The translations under genes were made by a program, and so were the position numbers. From NCBI RefSeq assembly GCF_000183425.1, contig NC_014759.1, positions 2,387,001 through 2,451,000 of the forward strand: DNA of 64,000 bases. The letters run 5' to 3'. Source of the stretch: Marivirga tractuosa DSM 4126 (GTDB taxonomy: Bacteria; Bacteroidota; Bacteroidia; Cytophagales; Cyclobacteriaceae). Under the pieces are notes generated by a model. The model was not told the origin of the DNA. It made no database searches and saw only the letters and a program-made list of their open reading frames with translations. Below, piece by piece: positions 60,454 to 64,000 of this stretch (position 1 is its first letter; every line of letters begins with the position of its first letter).

Positions 60454-61404
60454 TTACAGTGATTTCACCTCAAAAGAAACCTTCAGCTTTTCCCATACGA
60501 TAGTTACTTCTGCTGTTGAATTGCCCGTTTCATTCACCGCATAGGTAAGCGCTTCCTGGTTTTCTGATAGTTTCTCAGGGTTCACTTTTATTCTTACTAC
60601 ATCAAGGGATGGATCATAGTCATCACTCATGTGCTGATCCCAGTTTTTATTGATGATCAACGTCCATTCGTTTTCACCAGGAATAGTGAAAAAACCATAT
60701 TTTCCTGCTGGAACTTTGGTGTTATTAATCTCTACATCTTCTGAAAAATTGATGGCTGTTGCCCTGTGTGCGCCAGTGGCCCATACTTTGTCATATTCTA
60801 CCAGGCCTCCCCAGATTGTTCTACCCCGCACACTTGGGGAAGAATAATCAATGTGTATGTGTGTATCTCCTGCATTTCCCATAGCTGCCGTCTTTGGACT
60901 CTTGGGTTTAGACTTATCATCATTATCTGCACCATGGGCAGCATGATCGTTTGCAGGCTTGTTACAACCTCTGGAGAACTGAAGGTGAACAATCTTCCAC
61001 ATACCTTCCTCTACCTGCATGGAAAGGGTTACCAATCCGGCAGAATTAATCTGCTGGCCTTGCATCTCGCCCTTAATCAAATAATTGCCTCGCAATAATG
61101 TCATCTCTTTGTTGACCAGAGATTCGGCAACTTCAACAGAGAATGTCATCTCCTGCATCTCCTCAATTTCTTTTCCCAAATGACCGTCTCTGTAGTGCTC
61201 CCAGGAATCATCAACCGATCCCTGTTCGTATATTTTTGCTTTTGGAGAGAAAACTGCATTCAACGGCTCCAGATTTTTATCATTTACTGAACTGACAAAT
61301 AAGTCCAGCACTTCGTTGGCTGTATTTTTGGGTTTGACTGAATCATTGCAAGAAATCATTAGTACTGATAAAGCCAAAATAGCGGTGGTAAATAATTTTT
61401 TCAT
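60454..61404 (-). CDS. DUF2911 domain lipoprotein
   Basis: A 316-residue lipoprotein (lipobox MISC, C19). An N-terminal NTF2/SnoaL-like domain (about 28-145; VLDLFVSSVNDKNLEPLNAV) is followed by a His/Asp-rich linker (NDHAAHGADNDDKSK) and a DUF2911 domain (about 170-316): YSSPSVRGRTIWGGLVEYDK, WATGAHRATAINFSEDV and VPAGKYGFFTIPGENEWTLI. The linker and the CN in GCNKPAND may bind metal. Function of DUF2911 is unknown. It lies between the 4-TM and the aldolase genes. Confidence 0.82.
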   Translation of the reverse strand: MKKLFTTAILALSVLMISCNDSVKPKNTANEVLDLFVSSVNDKNLEPLNAVFSPKAKIYEQGSVDDSWEHYRDGHLGKEIEEMQEMTFSVEVAESLVNKEMTLLRGNYLIKGEMQGQQINSAGLVTLSMQVEEGMWKIVHLQFSRGCNKPANDHAAHGADNDDKSKPKSPKTAAMGNAGDTHIHIDYSSPSVRGRTIWGGLVEYDKVWATGAHRATAINFSEDVEINNTKVPAGKYGFFTIPGENEWTLIINKNWDQHMSDDYDPSLDVVRIKVNPEKLSENQEALTYAVNETGNSTAEVTIVWEKLKVSFEVKSL

Positions 61405-61432
61405 TATAGATTATTGGGTTAGTTATAAATAT

Positions 61433-62491
61433 TTAAGCAATAGTGATTTTTTCATCCAGGTAAACCTGCTGGATCAGATTAAGCAGTTCAACACCTTCGT
61501 TTCTAGGTCTTTGAAATGCTTTTCTTCCTGAGATAAGGCCCATTCCTCCGGCTCGTTTATTAATAACAGCCGTTTTTACAGCTTCAGCATAGTCCGAATC
61601 ACCGGATGATGCCCCTCCCGAGTTGATCAGGCCTATCTTGCCCATGTAACAGTTGGCTACCTGGTAGCGGCACAGATCAATTGGATGATCCGAAGTATAT
61701 TTCTCATACATTTCTTTAGAAGTCTTACCAAAATCCAAAGCCTTAAAACCGCCATTTGTTTCAGGCACCTTTTGTTTGATAATATCTGCCTGAATGGTGA
61801 CTCCCAGATGGTTGGCCTGGCCTGTGAGGTCAGCGGCTGTATGGTAATCCTTGTCCTTGGTTTTGAAGGCTTCATTTCGGGTATAACACCACAAGATAGT
61901 GGCCATCCCTAATTCATGGGCATAAGCAAAGGCTTCTGAAATTTCACGGATCTGCCGGTTTGACTCTGCCGACCCAAAGTATACGGTAGCCCCAATGGCG
62001 CAAGCCCCCATATTCCAGGCATCCTTTACCGTTCCAAATAAGATCTGGTCATGCTTGTTGGGATAGGTTAGAAGCTCATTATGGTTGATTTTTACGATAT
62101 AAGGAATTTTATGCGCATACTTTCGGGCGTTAAGCCCTAATACACCAAAGGTAGAGGCTACACCGTTACAACCTGCTTCCAAACCAAGCTGTACAATATT
62201 CTCCGAGTCAAAGTAGTCCGGATTGGGGCCAAAAGCACTCCCAGCGGAATGTTCAATACCCTGATCTACCGGAAGAATTGACAAGTAGCCCGTGCCTGCC
62301 AGGTTACCACTATTATACAATCTTGATAGTGAATTAAGCACCTGCGGATTTCTGTTTGTATTCAGAAAAACCTGATCCAGATAATCCGGTCCGGGTATGG
62401 TAAGCTTTGTTTTGTCAAAGGTTTTGCAGCTGTGCCCTAACAGGTATTCAGCCTGATCTCCTAAATATTCATTTATCTTTTTCATATCCAT
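61433..62491 (-). CDS. fbaB: Class I fructose-bisphosphate aldolase (FbaB/DhnA type)
   Basis: A 352-residue aldolase closely resembling E. coli FbaB along its length: [80 protein letters not shown] and [20 protein letters not shown]. It splits fructose-1,6-bisphosphate through a Schiff-base lysine (probably in ADIIKQK, inferred) without metal, unlike the Zn-dependent class II enzyme. The start is the ATG at 62491; the TTG at 62509 is an alternative. Its presence inside a metal island is unusual. Confidence 0.92.
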   Translation of the reverse strand: MDMKKINEYLGDQAEYLLGHSCKTFDKTKLTIPGPDYLDQVFLNTNRNPQVLNSLSRLYNSGNLAGTGYLSILPVDQGIEHSAGSAFGPNPDYFDSENIVQLGLEAGCNGVASTFGVLGLNARKYAHKIPYIVKINHNELLTYPNKHDQILFGTVKDAWNMGACAIGATVYFGSAESNRQIREISEAFAYAHELGMATILWCYTRNEAFKTKDKDYHTAADLTGQANHLGVTIQADIIKQKVPETNGGFKALDFGKTSKEMYEKYTSDHPIDLCRYQVANCYMGKIGLINSGGASSGDSDYAEAVKTAVINKRAGGMGLISGRKAFQRPRNEGVELLNLIQQVYLDEKITIA

Positions 62492-62509
62492 TCTATTTAC
62501 AGTTGACAA

Positions 62510-63745
62510 TTATTGACGTTTTGTACTTGTAGATTTTAACCTCGGGACGACCAGAACGGTTACAAGTAGTAATACTGTTCCGATGATCGGGTATGGCCAG
62601 GATTTGCCAAAGGTGTACAACCAAATACCCAAAATAGGCCCCAGTACCTGACCGATGCTATTAACAGATGTTTGTAGCGAAAGATTAGCTCCGGTATGAT
62701 TTTTATCAATGAAAGAAATCATAGCGATAAGATTTGGCGTAACCATGGCTCCTCCTACCGCAAAAACGATGATCATAGCGTAGACAAACAAGTTGTGTGT
62801 CCAGAAAGAAAAAGCGAACATGGCCAATGAGGCTATTGCAAAGCCGATAAATAGTTGTGTGTTTATAGACAATTTTTTCTCATCAAGACTGGCAAAGAGG
62901 GGCTGTAGTGCCGCCATGATCAAACCACAAAGCATAAAGCCCAGGCCTATCTGTGAAGTAGTAAAAGTAAGGACATCCTTAGCGTATACGGAAAAGACCG
63001 TTTCAAATAAGGTAACTGCTAATTGAATAACCAATGACATCAGTAACAGTAATATAAAATCTAATCTGATGCTCAATCTTGATTGCTGTACTTCTTGTAG
63101 AATATCAAGGTTACGTCTTTCGGGATTTTTCAACCATCCGATGGTTAGAAACAAAATCAATACCCCTAATAATGCCACCGCAAGGAAAGGAACGCTGAAT
63201 TTATCTAGCAGTAAATGCCCGAAGCTGGTATTAAAATGCAGGTTGGTTTGAGCGAGATAACCACCGATCATCGGCCCGGCTATCACTCCCGTACTTACAG
63301 CCACCCCGGACCATGCCAAGACTTTCCTTCGCTGCATGCTGTTGGTAATGTCACTGAGGTAAGCATTACCAACGGGGATAACCGAAGATGAGAAGATCCC
63401 TCCAAGGATACGGGCCATGTACAGCATGGTTAAAGAAGTAGCCAGGCCGGTTAATGCCTGCATAACAACAAAACCTGTCAGCCCCATAATGATGAGTAGT
63501 TTACGACCGAAACGGTCAGATAACTTACCCCAAACTACCGCAAATAATAGTTGAAAAAATGGGTATATGCTGGTAAGGATACCAATGTGATAGTTGATAT
63601 CCTCATCCGCCACTACACCGGACTTTAAAGCAAGTCTTTCCGTATAGTAGGGTAAAACGGGCAGCAGTACGCCATACCCGCTCATAACCACAAAAATACT
63701 CAACAGGACAATTATTATCCTGCCAAGGATTTCTCTATTACCCAT
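62510..63745 (-). CDS. MFS efflux transporter (TetA-like, 12 TM)
   Basis: A 411-residue major-facilitator exporter. Motif A (GKLSDRFGRKLL) follows helix 2, and motif C-like WSGVAVSTGVIAGPMIGGYL lies in helix 5, as in drug/H+ antiporters. Twelve helices and short loops fit the DHA1 group. The substrate is unknown; the place in the island suggests a role in metal or organic toxicant export. Its ATG overlaps the P-type ATPase stop by one base (TAATG), so translation is coupled. Confidence 0.85.
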   Translation of the reverse strand: MGNREILGRIIIVLLSIFVVMSGYGVLLPVLPYYTERLALKSGVVADEDINYHIGILTSIYPFFQLLFAVVWGKLSDRFGRKLLIIMGLTGFVVMQALTGLATSLTMLYMARILGGIFSSSVIPVGNAYLSDITNSMQRRKVLAWSGVAVSTGVIAGPMIGGYLAQTNLHFNTSFGHLLLDKFSVPFLAVALLGVLILFLTIGWLKNPERRNLDILQEVQQSRLSIRLDFILLLLMSLVIQLAVTLFETVFSVYAKDVLTFTTSQIGLGFMLCGLIMAALQPLFASLDEKKLSINTQLFIGFAIASLAMFAFSFWTHNLFVYAMIIVFAVGGAMVTPNLIAMISFIDKNHTGANLSLQTSVNSIGQVLGPILGIWLYTFGKSWPYPIIGTVLLLVTVLVVPRLKSTSTKRQ

Positions 63746-64000
63746 TACTTGCTACCAATTTTTTTCTTTAAAAGTTGGGCATTGATTGCCACTATAATGG
63801 TACTCAAACTCATAAATACCGCACCTACAGCAGGCCCTAATACAAAGCCGGATGTGTAAAGCACCCCTGCCGCAAGAGGAATGGCAACCGCGTTGTATCC
63901 CGTAGCCCATATCAGGTTTTGGATCATCTTATTGTAAGTAGCTTTTCCAAACAGGATCAGATTGGCAATGTCTTGCGGGTTGCTATTGACCAAAATAATG
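63745..64000 (-). CDS. Heavy-metal P-type ATPase (CopB-like), C-terminal part
   Basis: The gene runs off the right edge; only the last 84 or so residues are visible. [14 protein letters not shown] sequence ([20 protein letters not shown]), [28 protein letters not shown] and the end [20 protein letters not shown] match the last two helices of P1B ATPases, closest to the CopB-like group ([11 protein letters not shown] instead of [10 protein letters not shown]). The 5' part and metal motif are outside, so the metal is not known. It is coupled to the MFS gene. Confidence 0.85.
   Translation of the reverse strand, partial: IILVNSNPQDIANLILFGKATYNKMIQNLIWATGYNAVAIPLAAGVLYTSGFVLGPAVGAVFMSLSTIIVAINAQLLKKKIGSK

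Larger units (their letters stand above)
55103..64000. mobile_element. Left part of an acquired copper/heavy-metal island
   Basis: From about 55,103 to the right edge all twelve genes run on the minus strand and nearly all handle metals. Base composition differs: GC is 32 of 60 at 58561-58620 and 29 of 60 at 62581-62640, against 21 of 60 at 53281-53340 and 14 of 60 at 45001-45060 (counted by eye, single lines). Broken genes mark the left junction. No integrase, transposase or direct repeat is seen in the window, so the type of element is unknown and its right end lies outside. Confidence 0.6.

Noticed and set aside
61685..61912. Open frames antisense to the aldolase gene
   Set aside because: Shadows of a highly conserved coding sequence.

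Overview
The window looks like a chromosome segment from a low-GC marine Bacteroidetes, most likely a member of Cytophagales (Marivirga or a close relative; this is an inference from gene content, not a database match). Three things support this. The gene set is Bacteroidetes-specific: a DUF4295 protein beside rpmB, rpmG and ftsY, the long Bacteroidetes-type PurM, a DUF4270 lipoprotein beside glmS, a GldE-like CBS protein, and group II GGGP synthase. Starts lack strong Shine-Dalgarno sequences. Several intergenic regions carry the Bacteroidetes -7 promoter box TAnnTTTG.

From 1 to about 54,900 the DNA is ordinary AT-rich core. Clusters in order are: gcvP, diverging from an M28 peptidase; a minus-strand run rsmI, DUF4105, suhB and a small membrane protein; pterin dehydratase and DUF493; an envelope cluster (coaX, outer-membrane protein, TPR protein, lptC, small membrane protein, GldE-like, PpiD-like); anmK, an amino-acid dehydrogenase and nhaD on the plus strand; rpmB-rpmG-DUF4295-ftsY; rocD; purM. 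Between 26.4 and 41 kb lies a looser stretch with transporters, hypothetical proteins, a metallo-beta-lactamase-fold protein beside a Crp-type regulator, a glycosidase-like lipoprotein, a HisA-like TIM barrel and a SprT-like protein. From 41.3 kb come murQ with an amino-sugar kinase, a three-gene plus-strand set ending in a GGGP synthase, an AraC regulator, an acyl-CoA dehydrogenase, and panD-flippase-rfaE2-zinc peptidase. panC then diverges from an orphan starch-synthase N-domain, which is followed by DUF4270 and glmS.

From about 55,103 to the right edge the sequence changes character: higher GC, all genes on the minus strand, and almost only metal-handling functions. I read it as the left end of an acquired copper/heavy-metal island. 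In transcription order it holds a CopB-like P-type ATPase tail, an MFS exporter, a metal-independent class I aldolase, a DUF2911 lipoprotein, a 4-TM protein, an HMA-AraC fusion regulator, CopA, a CopZ-like HMA protein, a GDCCVxC protein, a CDF transporter and a truncated, frameshifted Na/Ca exchanger at the junction. The host gene at the junction also looks cut.

Decayed genes are present at 20,662-20,969 and 24,926-25,234 (both lipoprotein-like) and probably at 27,429-28,011. No rRNA, tRNA, CRISPR array, transposase or integrase was seen. The most interesting signals are the HMA-AraC copper regulator with its island, the intrinsic-terminator sequence inside the DUF4270 signal-peptide coding region, a HisA paralogue without its catalytic aspartate, and an orphan GT5 domain without its substrate loop.
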